64,000 nt of DNA from Drosophila pseudoobscura (GCF_009870125.1 NC_046680.1:13473501-13537500); one strand, 5' to 3'. Shown: positions 24,366-38,603, numbered from the stretch's first letter. The notes: generated by a model not told the origin, from the letters alone. Numbers and translations: made by a program.

Positions 24366-27300
24366 TCAGTTGGAGGCATGCTGGCTGTCGTCCTCAATCT
24401 TGTTGCCCAGTATCCAGTCCATGAGACCCATCGTGGGCGAACGAGGTGCGGCTTGGGCTGTAAGTGAACGAAGAAGTTGCTTAGTCGGTGAGCAAGGGGC
24501 GACAAAGTAGATACTCACATAGATCCCCGCCATGTGGAGGTTGACTGGCTACTGCTTTTGGTGTTGGAGATCCAAATGGAGTTACAGTCGTCACTGCCGC
24601 CGATCCAGATCCCTGCTTGGCTATGTCCCTCTGCAGATGAACCATCTGCTGCACGCGTTGCTGGCGCTCGTCCACAATGACCTTGTCCTTCGAGTGCTTC
24701 ACCGTTTGCAGCTCAGCCAATCTGTTCGTAAAAGGTATATAGTCAAGGAGCACGATAAGGGTAAACTGGGGGAGACATACTTTTGCTTCAAATCACTGCC
24801 TCTGGAGTTGGGGACGGCCGCCAGATCGATGCTGCTGGCGTTGCTCGACGCGGTCGATGAGGAGGCAGTGGCACTGCTCGCGGCACTGGCTGCCAGTGCA
24901 GCTGCAAAGAAAAAACGTCGAAATGAATGAGCAATCGGAACCGGCTTAAAGGCAACTTTAAGTGGAACTTACGGTCCTCGCTGGCGCGAACGCGCTCTGC
25001 CTCCAACTGCCGCAGAGTGTCCGACAATTTCAGCTGCAGGTGGTCGCGCTCTTGCAACAGCTGGCCCAGCTCGAGTATCATCTCTTCGACGCGCATGTCC
25101 CGCTGATGGAGCATCATCAGTGCATAGTCGAGATCCGCCTTCAGCACGTAATCCGACTGAGTGCCGTCAGCACCAGTGCCGCCGGGTCGCTGATGCTGCA
25201 GCCGGAAGGGATCGTACTGGGCAGCGAGGCGAGCATACTCGGCCGAGCGAATGGCCAGCTGCTCCTTGAGTGTGACAATCTCCATCTCTTGCGTCTCCAG
25301 GGCTTTCTGCATTCTCTGCAAGTTATCCCTATCCTCTGTCTGGGGAACGGCTGACTCAGTAGGATATTGTATCTGCTGCTGCTGCAGCTGCTGATCCATC
25401 TGAGCCTTGAATGCAGCCTCCCTCTGGGAAAGATGGTCCTGCCAGATGCTGGCCACCTCTCCGCACTTTTGCTCCACCACCGCCTCCCATTGCTTGTTGA
25501 GGGCATCCAGATCCGGGATCTGTGCTGGACTCTGACTCTGCTGGAGCAGTTCCAGGGACTTGCGCAGCTCGGCTATTTCAATGTTTTTGATGTCCAGCTC
25601 GAGAACCGTGTGCTTCATCTTATCCTCCAGCTCCAGGCTCGACAACACATGGTTGTTAAGCACGCGCAACTCCTCCTCCATGTCGGACTTCTCCAGCAAC
25701 ATTTGCTGGCACTGCGCCCGCAGCTGTTGAAGCTCTTGATCTGTCTCTGTTGCTGCCACCGGAGGCGGAGGTGGAGGCTGCTCCCTGTCCTCTTTTAGTT
25801 GCTTGATCTGCATGCGCAGCAGCTGCAAGTCCTGGTTCTTGGTCAGTATCTCAAACACCAACTTTTCGGTCTGGTCCTCGCGCATCAGTTCCTCGATGCG
25901 CTGCTTCAGATGCACAATCTCCGACTCCTTCTCCTGCAGCTGGGCCATTTGCTCGTCACTGAACGAGGCGGACGACGCCACTGATTGCTCGGCTTGTCGC
26001 TGGGTCTGTCGCAGCTCCTCAATCTCGGCCTGCCGTTGCCGCAGGTCCTGTTCCAGATCCAGTTTCTGGGTACGAAGCTCCTCGTGCTCCGACTGCCGAC
26101 TCCTCAGCTGCTCCACCTCTAGTTTGAGGCTCTGCAGCTCATTAGCCTCCACCTGGCTGCCTCGAAGCTCTTCCAGCTCCGCTTGTAACTGAGACAGATG
26201 TTCCCTCAACTCTTCCCGCTGTGCCTGGGCCTGGGCAGCCGTCTCCTCTGCCAACTGGGCCTGACGCCTCTCCTCCCGCAGCTGTGACTGTAATTCTTGA
26301 CACTCGGCATTCAGGTCCATATTTTCCGCCTGTAGATTTTCAATTTGAACGAGGGACTCTGCATCGCTGGCCTTGGGTGCAGTATCCACAGGCGCCGCAT
26401 CCAAAGGTGGGGCTGCAACTGCGGCTGGTACATCCCATTGGTCAAGCTGGGTGAGCTTCTCCTGGAGCTCGCGGATGCGTGCCTGGTACATTTGCACGTC
26501 CCTGTCCTGGCGCTCCTTCAACTCGGCCATGCGATCATTTCCGGCGGTGAGCACATCGATGCGCTTGCTCAGTTTCTCCCTCTCGAGGGAGTGCTGCTGC
26601 AAAAGCTCCTCGTTCTTTGCCTGACGGGCCTCCTGCAACTGCAGCTGATGCCTCAGCTCCTCGATGATGGCCCCGTCGAGGTCATTGTCCGATGCGGTGA
26701 CTGTGACCTGGGCCTTGCTCTTGTACTCTTTAAGGCGTTTTAATAGCTTTGCGGTTTTCGTCTGAAGCTCGGACTTTTGCTGTTCGGCTGCGGCCAACTG
26801 CTGCTCAAGCTGTTCAATCTTCGCGTGCAGTGCCTCACCATCGGGTTGTGTGCGAATCTCAGTGTCCTGGGTGGCTTGGGCGGCTGCAGCACTTGCCCAG
26901 GGATCCTCGTCGACGCCCCAGTCGATTGCCTGCTCCCCCTCCTGCTGCGGATGGCAGATGTACGCTTTCTTTGGTGTAATCATTGGCTCAACCACGGGCT
27001 CGGCCTGAGGCTGACCCCAGTCCAGCTGTTGACGGGTAGCCGCATCCGGCACAGTGTCCCCCGGGCCACCCACGCCAAAGAACATATCCAGCGAGGGCGC
27101 CGCCGTCGGTAGGATCAGTTTCTCAAGGGCTGCAAGTCGCTCGCGCTCCTCTTCGGCAGCCCTAATCTCTGCTAGCTGTTCATCCCGTTCGTGCAGCTGT
27201 CGCTCCAGCTCTGCCAGACGGCGCTCCTGGTCGGAAACCGCCTGATTGCGGGCCAAGAGCTTGGTTTCCAGGTCCTGGGCATGCTTCTCCAGATCCGAGA

Positions 27301-30300
27301 CATTCCGCTGCAAATCCTCGATTGTGGGCGGAGGAGGCAGCGTGGCCTGGGGAGGGGCAGCGGACAACTGCTGGCTGAAGTTCCTCGGTGGCTGGACAAT
27401 CTCGTCGAAGGGCGATGGAGCCGCAGCGGCATCGCTAGCAAAGAAAAAGGATGCAGCTGGAGCGGAGGAAGCGGAAACAGATGCCTCCGGTGATCTCTGT
27501 CTGGCGACAGCCAGCTGTCTGGCCTGCTCCTCAAGGCGCGCCTGCAGTTCGACTAGTTGCTCGGCCAACCGCTTGTTCTCTGTCTCGATGTAGACCTGGT
27601 CGTCGGTCTGGTTCTGGCCGAGGGTGTCCCATTCGGCGATCTGCTGCTGGAGGAGCTGCAGCTCCTGGGTGTGGTTCGCGCAGAGCGAGTCGATTTGCGA
27701 GCGCAGGTTGTCCATCTCCGTCTTGTCCTGTGTGGTATAAATACATTTTGTAACTTTTGAAATACACTTGTAACAGTGTGCCTCTGTCATACCTGAATGA
27801 CTTGCATCCGCAGCTCCTGCAGCTCCAAGACGTCCTGCTCGGCGCTATCCTGCTGCAGCCGGAGCAGAGTCACCTCGCGGCTCAAGGTGGAACGTTCCCG
27901 CTCCACCTCCTGCAGCTCCTCGCTAACACGACTGAGGTCCTCTCCCCGTTGGCTGATCTGCTCCTGGGCCCGTTCCAGCTGCTGGGTGAGATCGCGACTC
28001 TCGGCAGTCGCGCGCTCCATGTGAGCATTGAGGTCGCACTCGATCTCGTCCAGTTCGGTGGCCTTGGCGGCCAGCTTGGCATCGTACACCTGCCGCTGGC
28101 GCTGCAGCTCCGACTCCCTGAGGGTCAGCTGCTCGCGGAGATCGGCTAGCTCTTCCTCGCTGTGGCTGCTCATCGTTTCGCGCTCCGCCTGGGCCTGGGC
28201 CATTAACTGGCTGTGTTTGACCCTCAGCGCCTCGTACTCCGCTCGAAGCTGGACCAATTGCTCGCGGGAATCCTCCGACTCGCCGGCCAGAAGCTCCATT
28301 TGACGGTTATGCGCCTGCTCCCGTTCGGCAAGCTGTCGCACGCGCTCTCGCAGCTGCGTCTCGTGCTCCTTTTGCTGGGAGGAGTTCTGCTGCAGCTGCT
28401 GTTCGAAGAGACTGGCCCGATCCTGGGCCGCGGCCTGCTGGTTGGCCAGACTGGCCATCTGTTCCTCCAGGGCGGCGTTCTTGGCGAGCAGCTCCGTTTT
28501 CTGCGACTCGAGGGACTCGATGTAGGACGCATCCTGCTGCAGCTTGGCCTGGATGCCTCCGTGAATGGTCTCAAGGCGGCCGACGGTCACCTGGAAATAG
28601 TAGTAGTAGTAGTATTCAACGATTTCTGCATTCATTCGCGTACGCTTTCTCTCACTCTCAGCACTGTCACTCACCTGGAAATCGGCCTTGTCGCTGGCAT
28701 ACTGCTGGGCCAGCAGCAAGTTTTGCTCCTGGGCCTCCTGCAGCTGGACCCTGAGTTGCGCCTCCTCCTTGCGGGGCTCGTCTGCTGGCTCCGATTTGTC
28801 CTCGAGCTGCAGCCGCACTTGCTGAAGCTCGCGCTGCAATGCCTGAATGGTGGCATTGCGGTGCTTGATCACCTCCTTGGACTTGTCGAACTTGGTGGAC
28901 TTCTGCTCCAGCTGGCGGTACAGATCCGCCAGACTGTGCTTCTGCTCCGACTGCTGCAGCTCCCATTGGGCCTGCTCGCGTCGCAGCTCGGTGTTGGCAC
29001 GGACCGTGTTCTGCAGTTCCACGTGCAGACGCTGCTGCTCCTCGTCGCGCTGCTGCAGGAGATGTTCCTGCTCTTGGAGCTGCTGCTTGAGTTGGCGCAA
29101 GGCGTCGCGACTCTCCAGATTCGCATGGATCTTGGTCTTCAGCTCCTCGTTGAGGCGTGCCACCTGCTGCTGCAGGTTGACCACCAGCTCGTGATCTATG
29201 GCCGCTTCCTGGGGCCGCTCTGAGAGCTCCTTGAGCTTCTGCTCCAGTTCGGCGTTCTCTTGGCTGCGCTTCTTCAGGTTGAGGGCGTACTTCTTTAGCT
29301 TCTCGCGCAGATCTCGCTGCTTGTGCTGCTCTTCCTGCTTGGCCTGGTCGAGGCTCTGGTACAACTCCTGCAGCTGCTGGTTGAGGGCCTCGATCGTTTC
29401 TTGTTTGGTAGCCAGCTCGCTCACCTGTTGCGCGGCCAGGGACTTGCTCACCCTCAGCGACTCCTTGAGATGGCCGGGATCTTCCTCCTTGGCGCGAAGC
29501 TCCCGTATCTCCGCCTGGGCGGACTGTAGCTCCAGGATCTTCAGATTGAGCGTGTGCTCGCTCTCGCTGAGATTCTCAATCAGTTGCTGCTTCTGTTCGG
29601 CAACCAGGGCCTGGAGTATGCTCATCTCCCCCTCCATAGACTCGGCGCGTGCCTCCAGCTCGCGTCGAATCCGCGTCTGTTGCTCCATGTACTTCTCGTG
29701 GCCCATTTCCTTGTTGTTTAGCACTTGATGGAACTGCTCCACCTGCTGCTGGAGCTGCGTCAGCTTGGCTTCCTGCGAGGTTATCAGCTGCAGGTGTTCG
29801 GATTCCCCGCCGCGAAGATCGGCTATTGTCTGAATGTGTTCCTCCAGGGTAGTCTGCAATTTCTGCACTTCCTTCGCCAGATCTGCCTGATGCTCATCCA
29901 CCGCTGCAATGGCCAATTGGGGCTCTAGTGCTGGGGCTGGCTCGTAGCTATCCTGGAGTTCTTCTAGCTCTAGGCGCAGCCTGGTCAGCTCTGCTTTAAG
30001 CTCTGCATTCTGTGCCGTAAGTTGTTCGTACTCGGCCAACGCCTTGCCATTGGGAGCCGTCACAGCGACCACTGTCTCCACGACAGTGACCGTTTCCACC
30101 GCCGTGCTGGCTTCCTTCACCTTCTGCAGGAGTTCCGTCAACTGGGTGTGGCAGTTTTTGGCCTCCTTGGCCAATTTCTTGGACGCATTGATCTTGGCCT
30201 GGCGATCGGCCTTGCGGTACGCCTCCAGCTCGGAGTTCAATTTGCTGAGGGATCGCTCGCACTTGTCGAAGAGGGCGGGACCACCTTCGCCGGCATCGAG

Positions 30301-33015
30301 GGCGGCCACCACCTCTGAGGAGCGCTGCATGGAACTGAGCTCCTGCGAGAGGTTCGAGCGCTCACTAAGTTGATGTCCTTCGCTCAATCTTGACTCCAGC
30401 CGGGAGTTGTCAGCTGTTAGGCGCATCAGTTGCTCCTTCTGGCCATCCAGTCTCGCCTGCAAGTCGCCATTCTCCGCCGTCAGCTGTTCCATCTTCTCGA
30501 GCACCTCGCGTCGCTCGTTGGAGAACAGCTCGATCCTCTGGAGTAGTTCGCTGCGCTCTTCCCTGAGCAGGTTGAGACTCTCGCTGGCATCGGCCGTGAG
30601 ATCCGTTTGAGTAAGTTCACTCACGACACTGGGCAGCCGGGGAATGGGCGCCGCCGACGCCTCTTCCTCCTCTTGCTGCTGTTGCTGCTTCTGTTCCTGG
30701 GCATCGCCCTCGCTGGCCGGACGACGCGGGGCGAAGCATTCCAGCTGCTGCTGCGACGGCCGCTCAACAATTTCGATGGACTCGGCGGAACTGGAGGCAC
30801 TGATCTTTTCCAGCTTGTCCAGCAACTCCATGTTCTCGTTTACATAGTGCGAAAGCTTCTTGTCGAGTGCCTCCTTCTCGGCCTGGAGTGCATGCAGTTG
30901 CTGGATCTGCTCGTGGGCCTCCTGCTCCAGTTGCTGGACGCGCTGAGAGAGATGTTCCTCCAAGTGGACTTCGCTCAGCTCGGACTCCACGCGGGCAGAC
31001 TCGTTGCCCTGCTGCAGAGCCTCCAGGGCCTGCTGCAACTCCAATTTCTGTTCCTCCAGTAGTCGGACGGCCTCCCTTTGGAGTGGATTGATCTCAGGCT
31101 GCGTCTGTCCCTCTGCCTCTCCATCCCCCTCTTCCAGCATATTGGACAACTGCCACTGGCCCTTCTCGTCCTCCAGCACAGTAATTCGCTGTTGCAGAGT
31201 CTCGTTCTCGGCCGCCAAAGCGGTCAGTTCCTGCTGGCTGTCCTGGGCCTGAATCTTCTGCAACTGCTTCTCGGCCTGCTTGCACTTTAGCTTCAGCTTG
31301 ATGTTGACCTTGTTCGACTCGTCCAGCTTCTGCTTCAGCTGTTGAAGTTCTTCCTTCAGCTGCTCGCTGGCCGCCGAGGAGTCCTCCTCGTCCAGAAATA
31401 GCGGCTTGCTCCGGCTGCTCTGGGCGAGTTTCTCCTCAAGCAGGCGCAGGTTCACATTGAGCACATTCAATTCAGTTGTCTTCTCGGCCAGCTCTTCGCT
31501 CTGACTGGCCATGGCCGCCTTTTGTTCCTCCAGTTGTAAGCACTGCGCGGCTATCGTCGCCTCCAGCTGGATCAGACGCTCGGAGACGTTGCTGTCGCTC
31601 ACCTCCAGCTTCGTGGGGGAGTCGGCCTCCCGCCGCAATTCATCGTAGGCTGCCTGGAGGGCGCTCAGTTGCTTGGCCAGCTCTTCATTGACCTGCACCT
31701 CTGTGGTAGTCGACTCGGCTTTGCTGCTCTGCTGCAGCTGCTCTCGCGCCGTACTCAGCTCCTCGGTGAGCTCGCATCGCGTCGTCTCCAGCATGTCGTT
31801 GATGTTTTCAAGCTCTGACAGGCGCTCCTTCATGGTCGCCACCTCAGAGTGAAGTCTAGAGTACTCCTGTTCTTGCAGGCTGTTTCTCTCGGGCACCACA
31901 TCTGCACGCATCTGCTCCAACTCTTCGTCTCTCCGCGTTAGAGTGCGCTGCAGCTCGGCCCCGGACAGTTCCAATTGCTCGATGAGACTGGCCCGCCTGG
32001 CCAGCTCTTGGCGCAGCTCCAGCATTTCTTGCTCCTGCCGGCTCTGTTTGAGCTCGGTAATCTTCATCCTGTTCTTTAGCAACTTCATCCGATTCTCGTC
32101 CATTTCGTCTGCTTGCTGCTGCTGCTGCAGATCCAAGGCAGAGCGATGTCGGGAGACGGGAGCATTGGCCTCTGGCGCCACGGCCTGCCGTAGGTCAGTC
32201 ATCGAGGAACCCAGATCGGCATTGGTGTGGCTGTGACTGTGACTGTAACTTTGGCTGAGGCCAGACCTGACGGAGAGCAGTGATTTGGCCATATCTCGCT
32301 TTCGCTGTTCGAGCAGCGCCCGATTCTGTTCCGTGCGCTGTGTGAGCATCAGAACTTTTTCACTGCCACTAGTCTGCAGCAACGAGATATTCAGAGAGTC
32401 GTCCTTTTTTTCCTTTGTGGGCGTAGCCAGGGGAGTGGAGGCATCGCTCACTGCGATGCCCCCAGACCGCGCCTTGAGCACGGTCAGCTTCTGTCCCAGT
32501 GTTTTCAGCGATTCCATGGATTCACTCTTGCTGGGCCGCCGTTGCGCTCGCTCCCGCAGTGCCATCAAACGTTCCTAAGGCAATCGATATGCATTTGCTT
32601 GACAACGAAATATTGTATAGAGTTAAGGGGGGCTCTAGTCACCTGTTGTTTGGACAAATTTTCTTTTAGACTATCGAGGCGACCTTTACCCCTGCCTCCG
32701 CCACCACCTCCGCCGCCTATCGTTGTGCTGGTGGATACATTCTGTAAAGGTCAAAAAGAATACGTTTTTGGATTTAGTGGATGTACGAACGGGGTCCGTT
32801 CCAGCACAGCACTCACTTGTAACAGGGACAAATCATTCGAGCTGCCCGTTATCTGCGTATATCCTTCGGCATTTTCGTTTTCGTTTTGCTGCAAAGAGAA
32901 CAAGGGCTCAATGATCCTTCCAAGGGAGCTCTTTCGTGGGGTTACGCACCTGGACAATGGAAAAATCCAATGAACTTTCCAGGCCAGCAGCATCCCTGGC
33001 AGTGTTGTCAGCCAT
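24366..33015 (-). CDS. lva: Lava lamp, giant coiled-coil golgin
   Basis: Nine minus-strand exons join without a frame break: 33015-32950, 32888-32817, 32741-32643, 32574-28675, 28590-27793, 27727-24973, 24901-24781, 24721-24519 and 24457-24366. They give 2701 residues, close to the roughly 2.8-kilo-residue D. melanogaster protein as I recall it. The N-terminus MADNTARDAAGLESS matches what I remember of Lava lamp. After a short Gly-rich segment almost the whole chain is heptad-rich, Glu/Gln/Leu-dominated coiled coil. The C-terminal end is Ser/Ala-rich and closes with SPTMGLMDWILG. Lva links the Golgi to dynein and spectrin during embryonic cellularisation. The exon from 32574 to 28675 is 3.9 kb. 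The identity rests on length, architecture and recall of the N-terminus. Confidence 0.8.
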
Positions 33016-33746
33016 GTGGACGTCGTCGACTCGCGTCAATTACAAATCACCCTACCTAAATATCAAAAACAAAAACTAGATAATGGAAAAACAAAATAAA
33101 GCACTGGCTATCTCCTTGGAGGATATTTCCAAAGTCGATTGGTGTCGTTGCTGAAGTTCGCTTCGCTAGCTATCGACATTGGCAGATATATGATGGATGC
33201 AACGAGAGCGTATCAACCGACGTGCGTTTAACATATCAAAATGTACATAATAAATCTGGTGCAACTCCAGTCGAAGTTTTTGGGAATTCGTGGCAAATGA
33301 CGTGTGTGTAGTGTTTTTGGGCAAAATTACAGTCTGACCTGACTTCGATAGACGAAATATCCCCTAAAAGCGTTTTCTTTTTTAGTGTGGAAGTCGCCTT
33401 TGTACGAAAAAATACCAAAATCAAGTTACGAATTGTCGAATAATCGCATTTAACCCATTGTGGAAAGAAAAGAAACTCGAGTGCACTGTATTCTGCCACA
33501 ACTGCTATTTAATTTTTTTTAGTGTACAAATGAATTAATACAGTTGTATTCAAAAAGTTTCACAATTAATGCAAAACTCTCTAGATATGACTATAAAATA
33601 ATTAACTTAAGGATCAACGAAAGCTTAACTAAGATCCAAGTAGTGTGTATCCATGTAGCAGCATGTTATAAATACAATTATTTATGTTTGCTGAAAAGCT
33701 GTCGTTTCTATGGATTCAACGGAGGTCTCCCGTTGGCTGGATCTGC
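33016..33746. other. Gap between the lva start and the Rif1 end
   Basis: The gap holds the presumed lva promoter (about 33016-33200, with a TATCGA core near 33173) and the AT-rich Rif1 3' UTR. No further gene is seen. Confidence 0.5.
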
Positions 33747-36700
33747 TTATAAATTGGAGGAGGAGTCCGCTGCTGTTTCGGCCACATTGTCAGGGCTGCC
33801 GACGGCGACGCTGCAGCTGCTGTGGCTGTTTGTGTTTCGATCGCTGCGAGAACGTATCAGGTGGTTGATGAGATCAAACAGTTGGTCATCGCTAGGGGTC
33901 CACTGCAGCAACAGCTGCTGGACTAAGGCGAGACGCTCAGTGTCGCTCTTGAGGATGTCCGGGATCTGGGCCAACAGGCTACTGCGGCAGTTGTTGTTGA
34001 TCTTGGACTTGGCGCATATGTAGTCGAGCACCGATTGCAGATTGAGCCGATCGCAAACCACCGACGAGAGATTCTCGCGCACAGCGTGGTCCAAAAAGTC
34101 CTTGGAGTAATTCTCGGACAGCGTCTCCAGCACATTCGTCTTGAGTTTATCGTTGGTGCTCATCTGGCTGGACAGGAATTTGGCCACTATGCCGGCACTC
34201 TTTAGAGTGGAGCCAGTGTCCTCGTCAAAGTAGCGCTGCAAGACGGTCTCCAGGGAGCACCGGCTCACCAGCAGGTCCAGCGCCTTGTCTGTGTCCAAAA
34301 TAGCGACATCCTGGCAGACGGCGGCCTCTCTCCCCTCCTTGAAGCTCTCTCCAGTGCTGGCTGCACCGGAATGGAAACTGGGAGTACAGTTGTGCGCCGT
34401 CGTCGTTGAATCGTTCCACTTGAGGGTGGTGAAAGCATCCTCCTCCACGACATCTGAGGATTTGTCCAGCGTTTTGTCCGCTGTGGCTGACCTGGCCGTT
34501 TGCTCGTGGGCAAACTTCTCAATCTCAATGATGCTGTCCAGACGACCACGGCGCTTCAGCGCGGATGTCTGGGCGATCTTGTCCATCAGCAGACAACGCT
34601 TGGGCTTGCTGCTGCGACTCTCATCCGCGTCCCGCAGATATTCCTTGGTAACGGACACAGGCGGATCGTGGAAGCTGACCCGCTTGCGCTTCAGGGCAGG
34701 CGACTCGTACGACATGGAGTCATCGATGCTCTCACAGCGCAGTTTCCGCTTCAGGATGCTCACCGACGGACTGGCCGAAGGCGAGGGCAGGCGCTTCGAG
34801 AACACCAGCAGATCCTTGACCTGTATGGGGGTGGAGGTATGCTCCGTTCCCGTCAGCTCGTTCAGCTCACTGGTGGGCGTGGACAACTGTTCCGCTCGGT
34901 CGAGCACACGGGCCGGAGTAACCTGAACACGGGACGACAGGGGGGCATAGGGGGAGATAGAGCCGCACCCCCCGTCCAGTTTCTTGTTGCGAATCATGTT
35001 GATCAGCTGAGCCCCGCGCCCTGTCAAATGCCCAGTTGGCTTCGGCCTTAATGTGGGGCTCGTGGAGTTATTGGTCTGTTTGCGATCCGGTGGAGAATTC
35101 TGAAAGCAGAGGGAGGAAGCATTAGCATAATCAGCAGTAGGTATGCGTCGTTTACTCACCAAATTGCACAAGCGTGCGCTGGATTTCCTTGGGGAGGTCT
35201 CCGAAGCTGGAGTTGCCTCCACACTGCTTCCGGGTAGGAATTGAGTGGAGGGTATCGGTTCCATTGGCATATCCGGTGGGGTAAGTTGGGTTTCGGGGCC
35301 ATTGGCCGATTTTTCGGGCTCAGCTGAAGATGTAGCTGCTACCTCTGGGAAAAGATCTTCACTCTGCATGTGAGTGGCCTTGGCTATATTTATTTTGGCA
35401 ACAGCTGAAAGCGAGACAAATAGTTACACACATGTCGATGGGCAAACCAGTTTCGCTTTTCTGTCTTGCGCTTACCTGCTGAGCTCGTAGAGGGGGAAGA
35501 CAGTGACGGTGGCACTGGCTGTGGCTGCGCCTTCTTGGGCGACCGTGTCTGTCGCTCGGGCGTGGCAGGTGGCTGTGTTTGCGCTTCCCTCAGAGCTGCA
35601 CGCTTGCGGGTCTGACGCATTGGCACCTCCTCAACGCGCTCCTCCATTGGATCCGCCAGAGTACGTGGCTTCCGGAATTTATTCTTCTCTGTGGTTGCAA
35701 CGGGATTGGAATTGGAACTGGCCACCTTGCGGCTGGGAGTGACGACAATAGCGGCTGGCTCGTCGATGGGCAGACTTTCCGATATAACGATGACATTATC
35801 CTCATCATTATTCTTGCCTGCGATGGCCAGCTCTCCCTGCTTGCTCTTGGCAATCACAACCTTCTTGGGCGTCCACGGCTTGATCGAGTTAGAGTCCTGG
35901 GACTGGCTCATGTCATTGTAGAGGGCGGGAATGTCCGACTTCTCTGCAAAACGCTCCTTCTGGCGGTCCGTGAGTTTCTCCGGATTCAGACTCCATACAG
36001 AGGGTATGATAACGAACAGGTCCTCGCCCTTGAAGATGTCCTTTAGCTGGTTGGCCATCGTCTTCATTTGCAGCTTACGGAACTTCTCTTGAATTGACCG
36101 TTTCCACTCATCCAGAAAGCTGCCTTCGTACTTGTTCTTGTTCCAGCACTGAATGCCAGCCGAAAGAGTCGGCTTGAGGGCATCAAACACCACCATGAGT
36201 TCGTTCTGACGCAGATCCAGGATCACATTGCGCAGCGTATTGAGACAAGCCTCCAAGATCTGCTGCGTCGGATGCTCAAACACGGCCTGGAGCAAGCCAA
36301 ATACATCCTTGTACAGGGGCGGATCCTTGCAGAGGCCCAGCTTAAGCACTGCCGCCACATACGTGTCGAAGAACTCGTAGAAGAGCGGCTCGTCTTTACT
36401 TTTTAGCAAATCGATCAAGGTTGTCTTCAGGTCCCCCACAAACTTCTTCCGGTCGGGGGCGTTCTGGCCGGCGTGAACGAGCTGTCGCCACTGATCGCAG
36501 AAGCTGCTGTCAAAAGCGTTGCTCATGCGCCGCCCGGCGAAGGCGGCACAGGTCTGGAGGGGCCACAGAAGCCAGGTATCCAGCAGGGCCGCATTGTGGG
36601 GCAGCCGATACTCGAGAGAATTATCCCGCAGGTAGTTGGTCATGGCCTGGGACACCTGCCGCCAGACGTGCAGCTTAACGGCGAAGTCCTCGTGATCCTC

Positions 36701-38167
36701 CTCTTCATTGGGCTGCATCAGGAGCTCGGCAAAAGAGCTTAGCAAACGAAACTCGTTTTGGTTGCTGGCATCGATGTTGTCTGTGGCGTAAATCGCCGAT
36801 ATGCATCGCTGCAGGATGGCCGGCGGCACCTCCTTCTTGGCCTTAAGGCACAGTTTCAGGTAGGCCTCTAGGACGTCCAGGAAATCGCTGCCGGCCACCC
36901 GCTCCATCTCCAGGCTCTCACTCGCTATGGTGTTAAAGACCGCTCGCACTATGCGACCACCTGACGCGTCAGGACTGAGCAGACTTGACTCGATTTCCCC
37001 GCAGCAAGCTATGTTGAAGGAGGCAATGCCCAGCCTGAACATTGCGCGGCATAGGTTGCGCATCAGCAGTTGCAGCAACAGCTGCTCCGACTCCGTGGAG
37101 TCGTTCTGGGTCAGCAGCTTCATGCCTGCCACAGCGGCAGCCAGCAGGGGACGCCAGTGCTGCTGCAAGACCTCTGAACTCATCAATGGTGAGGGCTGGG
37201 TAAGTGGCTCCAGGCGAAGCTCACGCATCAGACGCTGCAGGGGTTCACTCGAGTCGACATTCCACAGCGACACGAGGCAGGGCAGGGCGAGCTCGCGGGA
37301 CGACTGATAGTTGTGGGCCAACCCGGTGGCCAGTCCCCGCGGTCCGCCGCCGAAGATGAAGATTAGGAAATGCTCGACGGCATTGTCAAAGGTCTTTGGC
37401 AACTCTGAGTGAAGGCAGGTGATGAGGTACCACCAGACACGCAGCTTAATCCCGCTCACATGAGAGGAGCGGGACTGAGAGGTGCGCAGGGGTATCAAGA
37501 GCAGTCGAAGGCGCTTCGAAGATGCCAGTTCATCATAGGCGGCGAATATCTTGATCAGCACACGCCAGCAAAGGAAGGCCTCGGAGCGCACTCCGTGGTC
37601 TGGATTCCGGAAGCCCATCTCAACGATGGCCAGGAATTTGTTAATGTAGGTGCATCCCCGTAGCAGCTCTTCATCCATTATCTGCACCAAAAGGGTCCAG
37701 ATCTTGTGCCAGTTTGGGTTCCTTGCATCTCGCATCTCCCCAATCAGCGGTGTGTATTTCTCGATAAAGTCGCTCCTTAATTTTTGCCAACATGTGGCCT
37801 CATGTATCACCGACACGTCCAGGGCAACCAGAGCCTCCGCCAGAGCAGCCACGGCGCAGTTCTGTATCTTTCGGTCAGCGTCGAACATCAGCGGGAGGAT
37901 GTCGCCCAGCCAGAATTCTACGAGTTCATTATCTGTGAAGGAAGTGCCTATAAGGCCCGTGGTCTTGCAGCTGGTGGCCAGCAAGTCTATCATCTGAGGG
38001 CATCAACCGATGTTTGTTTAAATGATTGTTTTCATACGACAAACAAAGAACGTGATTCTACTTACGGTGCAATAATTCTGACGGCGACCAGCAGCCAACA
38101 CTTCTTTGGTCGACAGCTGCACTGTGTGGTACGCTTCGCCCGCTTTCGCAACGTCATCGATGTCCAT
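33747..38167 (-). CDS. Rif1: Rap1-interacting factor 1 (Rif1)
   Basis: Exons 38167-38066, 37993-35476, 35404-35160 and 35099-33747 join in frame to give 1405 residues, about the length of fly Rif1. The N-terminal two thirds is helical repeat (HEAT-like) sequence. The disordered C-terminal part carries both PP1-docking motifs in the Drosophila arrangement: SILKRKL followed by KRVSFHDPP. A conserved C-terminal helical module with LFDLINHLIRS comes last. Rif1 recruits protein phosphatase 1 to chromatin, delays late replication origins and controls underreplication. The 60-nt intron 35159-35100 has no in-frame stop and is a multiple of three, so unspliced translation would add 20 residues. Confidence 0.93.
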
Positions 38168-38366
38168 TGCTGCGTTTGCGTTAGCTTTAAGTTAGTTTAT
38201 TAAATATATAAAGAAGCACTGCAAGGCAATACAGATCCACTAACAATCTTTTTTCACGCAATTAAAAAAATTATCAAAATCACGCAAAAATTGTAAGAAA
38301 AGCGCGCGAACTGCTGAACAGTGTGACCGTCCGTCAGAAATATACCAACATATACCGTAAATATAC

Positions 38367-38428
38367 TGTGAATTTATGTATGTATGTTGTTGTCAGTCTC
38401 TTGGATATTCTTCACTGTTTTAATTAAT
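38367..38428 (+). repeat. Left arm of an inverted repeat flanking the island
   Basis: This 62-bp segment, containing CAGTCTCTTGGATATTC, recurs in reverse complement at 43523-43588 with only a 4-bp TATG-type length change. The arms enclose about 5.1 kb of repetitive DNA. Confidence 0.85.
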
Positions 38429-38603
38429 GTTGCCATTTTAGCTTTTTTTAAGCTAGATTTTGTTTATTTTTAAATCGAATATTTGCATTGCTTACAGCGA
38501 GATATCTAGCTTATTTCAAATTTCTTTTAGCTTATTTTAACTTAAAAAAATTTAGTACAAAACCATTTTTGTTTCTGATTTGATTGTAATATTTTTTAAT
38601 TTG

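Noticed and set aside
28213-29223. 336-codon plus-strand frame opposite lva
   Set aside because: A Leu-rich antisense shadow of Gln/Glu-rich coiled-coil codons.
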